Below are positions 32,481-41,197 of a stretch of DNA of 41,703 nucleotides, piece after piece (within the stretch, counting starts at the first letter, position 1; every line of letters begins with the position of its first letter). Made by a program: the position numbers and the translations under genes. The notes below the pieces were generated by a model. It made no database searches. It had not been told where the DNA came from and saw only the letters and a list, made by a program, of their open reading frames with translations. Source of the DNA: Candidatus Methanoperedens sp. (GTDB lineage: Archaea > Halobacteriota > Methanosarcinia > Methanosarcinales > Methanoperedenaceae); NCBI GenBank assembly GCA_027460585.1, contig JAPZAP010000132.1, forward strand, positions 1 to 41,703. The letters run 5' to 3'.

Positions 32481-33641
32481 TTAATTCAAAATTTTTTCAT
32501 ATAACTTAATAATTTCGTAGGCGTTTTTTTCCATCGTATACAGTTCCCTATCTTTAGTGATGTTATTGAAGAATGTTGTATGCTCTTTTCGCATCCTTTC
32601 TATGGCATTTTTTAAATCGCTTTCTAGGTCAGAATAAATACAACCAACTTGATTTTTCTCCATAAAAATCCTCAACGATTCGAAGTTAGGAGCCAGCACC
32701 GGTAATCCGCATATAAGATATTCGAACAATTTATTAGGCAATGTGCTATGCAAATGTTGGCTAAATTTTGAAGTATTATACGAAGGTATTATTCCACAAT
32801 CGTATTGAGGGAGTAACGTGAAAAGTTCTTCCGGACTAACACCACCATGAAAGACAATATTGTTATATTTCTCAATAGTTTTTTTAAGATATTCAACATA
32901 ATTATTGTTCCATGAATATCCATAAATATGAAATTCAATGTTACTAATTTTCCCTAATGCATTAATTGTGTCCGTCAAATCACCATGCGTTTTAGGTGCA
33001 CCGAAAATACCCTCAAAAACGACCTTCAATTTATTGAAATTATGGTGGCTGTGTGATTCTAAATGAATTAGATTTTTTTTTAATACAAAATTTGGTAAAA
33101 CTAAAATGTCTTTATATTGACCTTTTAATTGCTTTTCAACTTGTTTTTTCATATATTCTGAAACTACTATAATTCCATCTGCATTGCGATTGCAATATTT
33201 CTCAATATTAATGAAAGTAAAATACGGATACAGTCCAAATGTAACAATATGTTCAAGTGTAGTTTTTGGAGTAGAACATAATGCACTTTTTTTATTTATA
33301 AGTGAATACATATCATGAATATCGTGTATTACAGGTTTATTTGTATTTCTTATAGCAACAAAAGTAAGAACATCGGGAGAATTATGTGAATGAATTAAAT
33401 CAATATCAAATTTATTTACAACTTTTTGTATAGAATTTTTATGCTTTGTATAAAAAGACACATATCCGGAAGGCAACTTGACTAAACCGTCAAATATTTC
33501 ATCACCAGATCCATACTCTTCATTTAAAGTCGGTCCCTGATACGCTAAAAAAATCTTCATGTCTGGGGATATATGCTTCAATGCATATGCTTCTTTATAT
33601 GCACGTATACAAGGAAATGGCTGTAAAAATAAAATGTTCAT
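32481..33641 (-). CDS. Family 4 glycosyltransferase, paralogue B
   Basis: A 386-residue GT-B enzyme, paralogue of the gene at 27820: MNILFLQPFPCIRAYKEAYA, VIHDIHDMYSL, KVVFEGIFGAPKTHGDL, LPQYDCGIIPSY and LPNKLFEYLICGLP line up throughout. First gene of the minus-strand operon with the polytopic protein and flippase. The two paralogues flank that pair in opposite orientation. They may add related sugars, or be two generations of an insertion. Confidence 0.9.
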   Translation of the reverse strand: MNILFLQPFPCIRAYKEAYALKHISPDMKIFLAYQGPTLNEEYGSGDEIFDGLVKLPSGYVSFYTKHKNSIQKVVNKFDIDLIHSHNSPDVLTFVAIRNTNKPVIHDIHDMYSLINKKSALCSTPKTTLEHIVTFGLYPYFTFINIEKYCNRNADGIIVVSEYMKKQVEKQLKGQYKDILVLPNFVLKKNLIHLESHSHHNFNKLKVVFEGIFGAPKTHGDLTDTINALGKISNIEFHIYGYSWNNNYVEYLKKTIEKYNNIVFHGGVSPEELFTLLPQYDCGIIPSYNTSKFSQHLHSTLPNKLFEYLICGLPVLAPNFESLRIFMEKNQVGCIYSDLESDLKNAIERMRKEHTTFFNNITKDRELYTMEKNAYEIIKLYEKILN

Positions 33642-33798
33642 ACTAAAGTCACACTCATGTTTTTATCTTGGATGGAAATTGTTATTTTATCTTTAAAACT
33701 TTGTTTTTGCATTTAAATCACCTTTACATATTAATCAGTTTATATTTTATATAGATATATCATTAACCTTTCATACTTTCTTTTTTTGACCCTTTTTA

Positions 33799-34212
33799 TT
33801 AATATTCAAAACAATATATAATATTCAGATTTCTTTCACTTCTGACTTCGATTCCAATGGCCTTCCGCCTGTACATCTGTAGGAGACGTCCTGCGCACCA
33901 TCTCAATGAGTTTGCATATATCCGCCCCCTCCCTCCAGCGTCTCCATCCATTCCGTATTCTCCCTCCAGCGTAATGCACGGCACTCCCAGCATGTAGGCC
34001 TCTTTCTGAATACCCAAGGAATGAGTCAATATCTTCCTGGCATTAGCCATCAGCATAAGCATATCCAGATATCCCAGGGGCTTGATCAATCTTACATTCC
34101 TAGGCATCCTCCCTAGCAATCCATATTCATGCAGGCGCTTCTGCGTCCCTGGATGCATAGGGAACAGACCCAGCATGCCTGAATCGGATAGCACCGCGAT
34201 GATGCTTCTCAT
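33799..34212 (-). pseudogene. Truncated and frameshifted UDP-GlcNAc 2-epimerase
   Basis: The frame matches only the C-terminal part of WecB-type epimerases: LFPMHPGTQKRLHEYGLLGR, VRLIKPLGYLDMLMLMANAR and GIQKEAYMLGVPCITL. The UDP-binding TDSGG has become THSLG. After CITLE the frame is wrong: one frame over reads ENTEWMETLEGG, the expected continuation, so a one-base shift lies at about 33962. A second shift restores KLIEMVRRTSPTDVQAEGHW further on. The first 200 or so residues are missing. It is distinct in sequence from the intact copy at 15683. Confidence 0.85.
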
Positions 34213-34280
34213 ATTTTCAATGCTCCTTTATGGACTATGATTTTCATTTGTATATCTGATGTCTTTTAACTATTGGAGTC

Positions 34281-34433
34281 TATATAAATGTGCTTGCGGT
34301 GTAGAGATGATGGGGAGTGGGATCTGTTTGCATATGCGGTAATTCTGTGAGCTTGTGTGTTTCCTTTTTTCTGTGGTTATAATACCGCGCAAAAATTTAT
34401 TATTCGAACAATCAATTACACCCATAGAAAAAC
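34281..34433 (+). promoter_or_regulatory. Leader of the UDP-sugar dehydrogenase gene
   Basis: A TATA-like TATATAAAT at 34281-34289 faces the dehydrogenase gene and would leave a leader of about 120 bases; an alternative AT-rich box (AAAAATTTATTATTC, about 34392) would make the transcript nearly leaderless. No clear ribosome binding site precedes the ATG at 34434, which favours the second. Confidence 0.35.
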
Positions 34434-35858
34434 ATGAGTAAACTTAGTGAAATAATAAAGAAAAAAGGACCGATACGCAAAGTTGGCGTAATAGGCATGG
34501 GATATGTGGGTATCCCTTCAGCCGTTTTATTTGCGGAAAAATTTGACTTCGTATGGGGTTTCCAGAGGGCTTCCCAGAGTTCAGGCTATAAAATAGAAAT
34601 GCTTAACAAAGGGATAAGCCCCCTCAAAGGAGAAGAACCCGGACTTGAAGATTTGATAAAAAAAGTCCGTTCACAGGAGAGATTTGAAAGTACATCTGAT
34701 TTCTCAAAGATCAACGACGTGGATGCAGTCACACTTGCCATCCAGACCCCATTCAAAGATAAGGGAGAGCTTGAGCCTGATTTCGGGGCGCTTGAAGAAG
34801 GTATCCGACAGATAGGCAAATATCTCACCAAAGGAGTCCTTGTAGTGCTTGAATCCACAATCACCCCCGGAACAACTAAGGATTTTGCGGCAGATATCCT
34901 GAAGGAAGAATCCGGACTAATACCTGGTGAAGACTTCGCGCTTGCACATGCTCCAGAAAGAGTGATGGTGGGAAGGCTTATTCAAAATATCCAGGAACAT
35001 GACAGGATAGTGGGCGGGATAAACAAAGAAAGCACAGACCGTGCAGTTGAGCTTTACACACCAATCCTCACAAAAGGGAAGATTATAACAATGGATTCAA
35101 CGGCGGCAGAAGTAACAAAAACGGCCGAGAACACCTTCAGGGACTTACAGATCGCTGCCATGAATGAACTGGCGCTGTATTGCGAAGCCATGAGAATAAA
35201 TGTCTATGATGTAAGAACGGGTGTCGACAGCTTAAAGGGTGAGGGAATAACAAGAGCTGTGCTATATCCAGGAGCCGGTGTCGGTGGGCATTGTTTGACA
35301 AAGGATACATATCACCTTGAACGAGGGGTCAAAATATCCGGTTCAAAACTTGATTATCCCGCATATTCTGAGTCACTTTATATCCTTGCACGAAAAATAA
35401 ATGATTTCATGCCAACCCACATGTATAATCTTACCCAGGAAGCATTAACGCTTGCCGGCAAGAAATTCAATGGTTCAAAAATAGCCTTGCTTGGCTGGGC
35501 TTTCCTGAACAACTCGGATGATATGAGAAATACGCCTTCTGAGCCTTATTATAACATGGTGAAGAAAGCTGGAGCGAAGATTAGTGTACATGATCCATAT
35601 GTTTATGAGGACGGAAACCTCAAAGTTTCTCAGGATCTGGATGAATGTATAACGGGAGCAGCAGCGATAGTTATTTTCACAGGACATAAACAATATTTGA
35701 ACTTGAAAGCCAATGCTCTCAAAAAGTTAGCAGGAAGTCCGCGCCCCATTATTATTGATGGCAGGAATGTTGTAGACCCTGATGCTTTCATCAAAGAAGG
35801 ATTTATTTATAAAGGCATTGGGCGTGGAGATAAAAACAACCACGAAATATGTAAATAG
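34434..35858 (+). CDS. wecC: UDP-N-acetyl-sugar 6-dehydrogenase (WecC/WbpA-like)
   Basis: A 474-residue nucleotide-sugar dehydrogenase that oxidises C6 of a UDP-N-acetylhexosamine to the uronic acid with NAD. Shown by the Rossmann motif VGVIGMGYVGIPSAVLFAEK (18-37), ESTITPGTT (about 142-150), the central helix AEVTKTAENTFRDLQIAAMN and the catalytic cysteine C287 in GVGGHCLTKDTYHL. The C-terminal domain has the GWAFLNNSDDMRNTPS motif. Together with WecB it would make UDP-ManNAcA, or with the Wbp-like genes downstream UDP-GlcNAc3NAcA. The exact epimer is not decidable from sequence. Confidence 0.9.
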   Translation: MSKLSEIIKKKGPIRKVGVIGMGYVGIPSAVLFAEKFDFVWGFQRASQSSGYKIEMLNKGISPLKGEEPGLEDLIKKVRSQERFESTSDFSKINDVDAVTLAIQTPFKDKGELEPDFGALEEGIRQIGKYLTKGVLVVLESTITPGTTKDFAADILKEESGLIPGEDFALAHAPERVMVGRLIQNIQEHDRIVGGINKESTDRAVELYTPILTKGKIITMDSTAAEVTKTAENTFRDLQIAAMNELALYCEAMRINVYDVRTGVDSLKGEGITRAVLYPGAGVGGHCLTKDTYHLERGVKISGSKLDYPAYSESLYILARKINDFMPTHMYNLTQEALTLAGKKFNGSKIALLGWAFLNNSDDMRNTPSEPYYNMVKKAGAKISVHDPYVYEDGNLKVSQDLDECITGAAAIVIFTGHKQYLNLKANALKKLAGSPRPIIIDGRNVVDPDAFIKEGFIYKGIGRGDKNNHEICK

Positions 35859-35903
35859 GAATTTAATCGACCTCCGTGGAAAAAATTTTTCGCGGAAATT
35901 TTT

Positions 35904-36845
35904 TTAATTAATCCCTATTGCCTTTCCTTTTTGATATGATTCGATAGCAGCCATTGCAGTCTCAAGAGCATGCCTGCTTGTTTCCCCATTTGAAATAACC
36001 TTAGTGTCATTTTTCACAGATTTGATGAAATGTTCGAGTTCATTCTTCAATGGTTCTTTTTGTTCGACCTTGGCCGTCCTGATCCATGCTTCATCATGCA
36101 ATTCAACGGTCTGTTTTATATAATCAAGATAAGCAACGCCTTTTAATCCTATTGCAGTAAGATTTCGTATCTTATGCGGCGTCAGCCAGTTCGTTTCAAC
36201 CATTCCTGAGAGATTGGTATCGCACCTTAAAAGTATGGAAGCATGGTCTTCAAAAGAATGAATATCTTTGCCAGCGATCGTATAGACCTCATTGATCTTC
36301 TTGCCATAGAGATATGAAATTACATCAATATCATGTACACCCAGATCCATTATTATGCCGACATCACGTATGCGTGGATTAAATGGCCCTACCCTTCTCG
36401 AAGATATGGACACGATCTTTCCGAGCATGCCTTCATCAACAATTTCCTTAAGTTTAGAGACTGCCGGGTTGAATCTCTCGATGTGCCCTACCATCATCTT
36501 TACTTTCGCATCATGTGCCGCATTTATCATCTTATCAGCATTTTCAAGTGTATCCGCGATAGGTTTTTCGACAAGCAAATTAGTTCCTGAATTGATCACA
36601 TCCATTGCAACACTATGATGAAAAGTTGTTGGCACGACTACACTTACTGCATCAAGTTCCTGTTCCAGCAATTCCTTATGGTCAAAATATGGGGTGGTAT
36701 TGAATGATTTTGCAAGCGAAATAGCCCGATTCCTTTCCGTATCGCATATCCCAATAAGTTCAACATCTTTCATTTCACTATAAATTCTTATGTGGTGCTG
36801 CCCCATGGCACCGCCACCAATTACACCAACTCTCGTTTTAATCAC
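35904..36845 (-). CDS. Gfo/Idh/MocA oxidoreductase (WbpB-like 3-dehydrogenase)
   Basis: A 313-residue NAD-dependent sugar oxidoreductase. The Rossmann motif GVIGGGAMGQHHIRIYSEM (6-24), the EKPIADT lysine motif (about 94-100) and the LGVHDIDVISYLYG active-site helix (about 167-180) are typical. In the Wbp route such an enzyme oxidises C3 of UDP-GlcNAcA before the aminotransferase acts. Placement between WecC- and WbpE/WbpD-like genes supports that job. It is convergent with the dehydrogenase gene, 45 bases apart. Confidence 0.88.
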   Translation of the reverse strand: MIKTRVGVIGGGAMGQHHIRIYSEMKDVELIGICDTERNRAISLAKSFNTTPYFDHKELLEQELDAVSVVVPTTFHHSVAMDVINSGTNLLVEKPIADTLENADKMINAAHDAKVKMMVGHIERFNPAVSKLKEIVDEGMLGKIVSISSRRVGPFNPRIRDVGIIMDLGVHDIDVISYLYGKKINEVYTIAGKDIHSFEDHASILLRCDTNLSGMVETNWLTPHKIRNLTAIGLKGVAYLDYIKQTVELHDEAWIRTAKVEQKEPLKNELEHFIKSVKNDTKVISNGETSRHALETAMAAIESYQKGKAIGIN

Positions 36846-37068
36846 CTATAAAATTTTATTGCATTATTTAATCAAATAATATACTCATTTAACATAAATC
36901 AAGTTAAATACAATGTAATAAGAAGCCCAATTATTTAAATATATCTGTAAATAAAATAATGAGTCTGAGTATGATGACTTTAATTCATTTTGAAAATAAG
37001 CCACACAAAAAGTATCAGGAAAAATATAAATATTATCAAAACACTATATGGTAATAGTGAGTATCATT

Positions 37069-37239
37069 ATGAAAACAACAAAACGAATAATTAACAAGGA
37101 AATAGATTGGAACGCTCTTGATATAGGCTGGGCAGAACAATATGATGAAGATTACGGAAATCTTTTTTATGGCTTATACGATCACAAGATCAGCACATCA
37201 GCTCCAAATATAGAAGCTAGCATATTGATCTCAGCTTGA
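37069..37239 (+). CDS. Small ORF with WAEQYDEDY motif
   Basis: A 56-residue frame starting at the ATG at 37069; the track can be opened seven codons earlier at a less likely start. It begins MKTTKRIINKEIDWNALDIG and continues WAEQYDEDYGNLFYGLYDHK. A TATA-like ATATAAATA (37024-37032) sits about 40 bases upstream, the right distance for a short leader. It shares its core with the ORF at 22347. There is no known domain. The acidic helix with conserved tryptophans could be an antitoxin-like or adaptor peptide. Confidence 0.5.
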   Translation: MKTTKRIINKEIDWNALDIGWAEQYDEDYGNLFYGLYDHKISTSAPNIEASILISA

Positions 37240-37313
37240 TACTTTTTTGGCCAACTTTTCAAATCATTAATTTTTTAAAAATATTTATCTGTTCGAAATA
37301 TGGGTCTAAGACT

Positions 37314-38399
37314 TTAACCTATTATTTCCCGCAATTTATCAGAAATAGTCTCGAGATGAGACATAGTTAACGAAGGATGGATAGGCAAAGATATAACCTC
37401 TCTTGATGCCTCCTCTGAAACTGGCAATGAATCGTTATACCCCAATTCTTTATAATAAGGTTGCTTATGGATGGGCAATGGGTAATAAATCCCTGTTCCA
37501 ACATCCATCTTATTCAAAGATGAGACAACCTCGTCTCTTGATAAGTCGCCTCTTATCCTTACCGTGTACTGGTGAAATACATGTCCGCATCTCTTATCAA
37601 CGTGGGGCAGGATCAACCCTTTAATCTTTTGAAGGCTTTTAGTGAAATATTTCGCATTATTTATTCTTGTTCTATTGAAATCACCAATTTTCCCCAACTG
37701 CACTAAACCTATAGCTGCGGCAATATCAGTCATTCGCAGGTTAAATCCAAGCATTTCATGCAAATAACGCTGTTTTGAACCATGCGACCTTATCATCCTG
37801 ACTTTCTCAGCGACGTCTTTATTATTTGTTGTAATTATCCCGCCCTCACTTGTTGTCATATTCTTGGTGGGATAGAAACTAAAGGTACCATCGCCGAATG
37901 AGCCAACGCTTTTTCCCTCAAAAGTCGCGCCATGAGCCTGGCAGGCATCTTCTATGATGATGAGATCTTTATCCTCTGCAATATCCATTATCGCTTTCAT
38001 GTCTGCTGACTGCCCATAAAGATGAACTGGAATGATAGCTTTTGTTTTTGGCGTTATTTTTTCGACGATGCTTTCCGGATCTATATTGAAAGTATCTTCC
38101 CTGATGTCTGCAAATACAGGTTTTGCGCCAGTGAAAAGCACAGAGTTTGCCGTAGCCACGAAAGAAAAAGGGGTTGTGATAACCTCATCCCCAGGTCCTA
38201 AACCATGGGCAAGAAGGGTGGCATGGAGTGCTGCCGTTCCTGAATTCACTGCAACTGCGAACGATGTGCCTGTATATTTCGCAAAAGCCGTCTCAAAATC
38301 CTTTACTTTTTGCCCTTCTGCGATGATGCCTGATCTTAAGACCTCTGTTACTGCACGGACTTCATCCTCGCCTATGATTGGTTTAGCTATGGGAATCAT
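37314..38399 (-). CDS. DegT/DnrJ/EryC1/StrS aminotransferase (WbpE-like)
   Basis: A 361-residue PLP enzyme that aminates a keto nucleotide sugar. The N-terminus [20 protein letters not shown], the [20 protein letters not shown] motif, EDACQAHGA (about 150-158) and the Schiff-base lysine K179 in [13 protein letters not shown] are standard. In the Wbp route it puts an amino group on C3. It starts six bases after the acetyltransferase gene, so the two form an operon. Confidence 0.92.
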   Translation of the reverse strand: MIPIAKPIIGEDEVRAVTEVLRSGIIAEGQKVKDFETAFAKYTGTSFAVAVNSGTAALHATLLAHGLGPGDEVITTPFSFVATANSVLFTGAKPVFADIREDTFNIDPESIVEKITPKTKAIIPVHLYGQSADMKAIMDIAEDKDLIIIEDACQAHGATFEGKSVGSFGDGTFSFYPTKNMTTSEGGIITTNNKDVAEKVRMIRSHGSKQRYLHEMLGFNLRMTDIAAAIGLVQLGKIGDFNRTRINNAKYFTKSLQKIKGLILPHVDKRCGHVFHQYTVRIRGDLSRDEVVSSLNKMDVGTGIYYPLPIHKQPYYKELGYNDSLPVSEEASREVISLPIHPSLTMSHLETISDKLREIIG

Positions 38400-38405
38400 A
38401 ATTAT

Positions 38406-39056
38406 TCAAATATTATTTAAAGTTCTTAATTCTTCTGGTAGATCTTTGAATTTTGCCGGGAAACCTATTGCAAGTTTCCATGGGGGAACATCTTTTGTAA
38501 CGAGCGCACCTGCTGCCACCATCGCCCCTTCCCCGACCTCAACACCGGGAAGAATGGTGGAATTAGCTCCAACAGATGCACCGCACCTCAGGGTTGTGCC
38601 TTTCAGATCAGATTTTGTCCTTATGGGATATTTATCATTGGTAAGGACGGCGCATGGCCCGATAAAAACATTATTTTCTATGATAACATTCAATGGTATA
38701 TATACATTTCCCTGGATACTTACATGGCTCCCGATAACGGTACGCCCATCAAGGATAGTATTCGTACCTATTAACACTTCATCACCGATGATTGTTTCCT
38801 CGCGAATCAAAACGTTATGTCCAGTGCGAAAGTTTTTTCCTATTTTTACATCCATATAAACGGTCGTATTTGATCTAATTATGGCATTATCCCCAATAAT
38901 TGTCCCTTTGAAGTTCATATCTTTTAGTTTCAATCCAGAAGCAGCCGCTTCTTTCAAGATGTTTTGAGTTGGGTGTCCAATGATAACCCTTTCACCAAAT
39001 ATCGTATTCTTTCCAATAGAACTTTTCCCGTAGATTATTACATTCCCTTTTTCCAT
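38406..39056 (-). CDS. Left-handed beta-helix N-acetyltransferase (WbpD-like)
   Basis: A 216-residue hexapeptide-repeat acyltransferase. Triplet turns such as [41 protein letters not shown] and [20 protein letters not shown] span the length, with a short C-terminal [14 protein letters not shown] as in NeuD/WbpD types. It uses acetyl-CoA to acetylate the 3-amino group made by the adjacent DegT enzyme. The pair plus the Gfo/Idh gene and WecC matches the known UDP-GlcNAc(3NAc)A route also used for archaeal N-glycans. Confidence 0.88.
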   Translation of the reverse strand: MEKGNVIIYGKSSIGKNTIFGERVIIGHPTQNILKEAAASGLKLKDMNFKGTIIGDNAIIRSNTTVYMDVKIGKNFRTGHNVLIREETIIGDEVLIGTNTILDGRTVIGSHVSIQGNVYIPLNVIIENNVFIGPCAVLTNDKYPIRTKSDLKGTTLRCGASVGANSTILPGVEVGEGAMVAAGALVTKDVPPWKLAIGFPAKFKDLPEELRTLNNI

Positions 39057-39100
39057 GATTTAATCCTGTCTTATTTTCTTTTTAATTTTAATATAAAACA

Positions 39101-39364
39101 CTATTGTAACAGCGAGTATTTTGCCGTTGCCTCTATCCAGAAGAGGAGACCGAAAAATGCGCTGATAGCTGAGTTTAGCAGCGGCATAAAATCATTAACC
39201 GCCCTGCCGGCAGTGATCACTTTTGAATGATATCCAAGCTCCTCAGCCTTCGCAACCAGATAATATGGATCAACAGGCAGGCAATGTACTAAACTCAATC
39301 TGCCAATTTTTAATAAAGAACTTAAGAAATCGGTATCCAGTATTATGGTCTTATCTTCCTGCAA
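39101..39364 (-). pseudogene. Chimeric ORF: PIN toxin start fused to UDP-sugar dehydrogenase fragment
   Basis: An 87-codon frame made of unlike pieces. Residues 1-26 (KTIILDTDFLSSLLKIGRL) are the first strand and helix of a PIN domain with its first catalytic Asp. From residue 27 the sequence is HCLPVDPYYLVAKAEELGYH and KVITAGRAVNDFMP, the catalytic-loop region of a UDP-N-acetyl-sugar dehydrogenase. The last 25 residues match neither. The dehydrogenase piece differs from the intact gene at 34434 (GHCLTKDTYHL). It overlaps the antitoxin gene by 14 bases, as a vapC would. Confidence 0.65.
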
Positions 39365-39665
39365 TCCTTATAGCCTCCGCTGCCATGTTATCAATTTCAT
39401 CAAAAGATTCGCTAACCTTTCTCTTAATCTTTCTCTTGTGCAAGACCTCTTTCATCTCTTCGATATTCAGGGAGGCTATTTCACATGCCTTTCCAAAAGA
39501 TATCTCTTCATTTTTATATAATTCAGATGCTACCGCTATTCTCAAATCTTTTCTGGATGCCATGAGCGTATTAATAGCTTCACTTATAAATTCGTCCTCA
39601 CTTTTATAAAATCCAATCTTTGGAGCAATTTGTATTTCTTTTCTTATCAAATCTTGAGCCAACAT
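39351..39665 (-). CDS. UPF0175-like antitoxin
   Basis: A 104-residue protein with the UPF0175 pattern in its middle: EFISEAINTLMASRKDLRIA, then ELYKNEEISFGKACEIASLN, then MKEVLHKRKIKRKV. Such proteins carry a helix-turn-helix and are encoded directly before PIN toxins, where they act as antitoxins. Here the toxin gene that follows is only a 26-residue stub fused to foreign sequence, so the antitoxin is orphaned. Confidence 0.75.
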   Translation of the reverse strand: MLAQDLIRKEIQIAPKIGFYKSEDEFISEAINTLMASRKDLRIAVASELYKNEEISFGKACEIASLNIEEMKEVLHKRKIKRKVSESFDEIDNMAAEAIRIAGR

Positions 39666-39711
39666 TTCAACACCTGCAATTCATACAATCGCATATCTAT
39701 CTTTTATTCTA

Positions 39712-40645
39712 TTATATACTTCCATTGCTAAACCACCTTATAGTTTCTTTCAGTTCTTCTTTAAAATCACTTTCAGGTTCATACCCGAATGTTCTTGCTT
39801 TTGAGATATCAGCCAATGAATGTTTTATGTCGCCTGGTCTGGGATCGATATATACAGGTTCAATGTCTTTTCCAAGAATCACATTTATCATATCCACCAA
39901 TTCATTAATTGTAATCTTTTTTCCGCAGGCAATATTGAAAATTCCTGTCTTATCAGATTCGCATGCAAGAATATTTGCATCAAACCACATGCTTCACATA
40001 GCTGAAATCCCTACTCTGCTCCCCATCACCGAAAATAACTGGAGGTTCATTGTTTATTATTGCATTGATGAATTTTGGAATTGCTGCAGCATATTGCGAA
40101 TTAGGATCCTGTTTTGGCCCGAATACATTGAAATACCTAAGAGAGACTGTTTTGAGTCCGTAAATGTCCTGGAATACTTTGCAATATAACTCACCGGCAG
40201 CTTTTGTAACTGCATACGGTGACAGCGGATTTACAGGCATGCTTTCTGATTTTGGCAGTGTCGGAGTATCGCCATATACTGATGAAGATGAAGCGCAGAT
40301 TACTTTTTTAATGCCTGAATCCTTAGCAGCAGTAAGTACTTTTAGAGTTCCATCAATATTTGCCTGATTTGAAGCTATAGGATCTTCTATGCTTCTGGGA
40401 ACGCTGGGCAGAGCCGCTTGATGAAAAACATAGTCATGTTCTTTGAAGATTTTTACTAAATCCAGATCATTGATGTCTTTTTTAATAAGATTTAGATTGT
40501 TTTGCTTTAAATTTTTAATATTATCCAGCTTTCCTGTTGATAAATTATCAATAACCGTGACTTCATTTTCGACGATTAACCTTTCAACAAGATTTGATCC
40601 GATGAATCCAAGCCCGCCGGTGATAATTACTTTTTTGTTCTTCAT
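39712..40645 (-). pseudogene. UDP-glucose/GlcNAc 4-epimerase family gene with one frameshift
   Basis: Two adjacent frames make one full-length NAD-dependent epimerase of about 311 residues. The first (39980-40645) has [16 protein letters not shown], the catalytic SSSVYGDT and YAVTK, and [20 protein letters not shown], and ends DFSYVKHVV at a TGA. The second continues [20 protein letters not shown] to [11 protein letters not shown]. One extra T in GTGGTTTGATGC (about 39985) separates them. Intact, it would interconvert UDP-GlcNAc and UDP-GalNAc or similar. It may be a real mutation or a sequencing error, since everything else is preserved. Confidence 0.85.
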
Positions 40646-40852
40646 AATATTGTCTAAATTCCTATTTTAAAATTATTAACTCAGCCAAGTTTCCACCCGA
40701 AGTATTTGGTTTTGCTGGAAATGCTTGTGATTTATTTAAATCTTTTTGTTTAAGTATTGTGGAATGTGCATGATGGCTTATTGGCGCTGGATGTGGATGA
40801 GAGGGAATCTTTGTGTTTCCGTGTGTATGTGGGTTAAATTGTTTTTTGAAGT
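40646..40852. other. Intergenic stretch upstream of the epimerase gene
   Basis: About 200 bases without a gene. An inverted word pair around the epimerase start was not found; AT-rich tracts at about 40725-40745 could hold the minus-strand epimerase promoter. Small frames crossing this stretch and the repeats beyond it lack any family resemblance. Confidence 0.3.
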
Positions 40853-41095
40853 CGTCGGTTCTTATGAGCCTTGTGGTTGCATAGGTCATATCGTGTAGAG
40901 GACACGGAGAGCACAGAGTGTTGTTGTTTATCTCTGTGTCCTCTGCGTGCTCTGTGGTTTTTTCTACGGAAGCAGCACGGTTTGCATCCTGGAAAAAGAT
41001 CCGTTTGCATCCGTGTAATCCGTGTTCTATCGTTTTTGATGGCATCGGTTCTTTTGCGCGTGGTGGTTGCATGGGTGCATATCGTGCGCCGGGAA
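40853..41095 (-). repeat. Interspersed repeat units, inverted relative to the 17-19 kb cluster
   Basis: Read on the minus strand, 41095 to about 41041 is the unit CGGCGCACGATATGCACCCA through AAAAGAACCGATGCCATC, preceded by the same AT-rich lead (41098-41120). A second, degenerate copy lies at about 40895-40853 (CACGATATGACCTATGCAAC onward). Between them are ACACGGAT-type words and a CACAGAG/CTCTGTG-rich inverted block (about 40895-40965). ORFs across this block are not genes. Confidence 0.75.
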
Positions 41096-41197
41096 TTTTT
41101 ATAACAAATTATGTATAATATTTCCAAAATTCCAGAGGTTGCATCAGCTTCTGATCGGCGCGCTGGATAGTGTAATAAAATTTTAATATATAAACTC

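Noticed and set aside
38032-38859. 275-codon + strand ORF opposite the aminotransferase and acetyltransferase genes
   Set aside because: It is the antisense of two clearly identified genes and has no motif.
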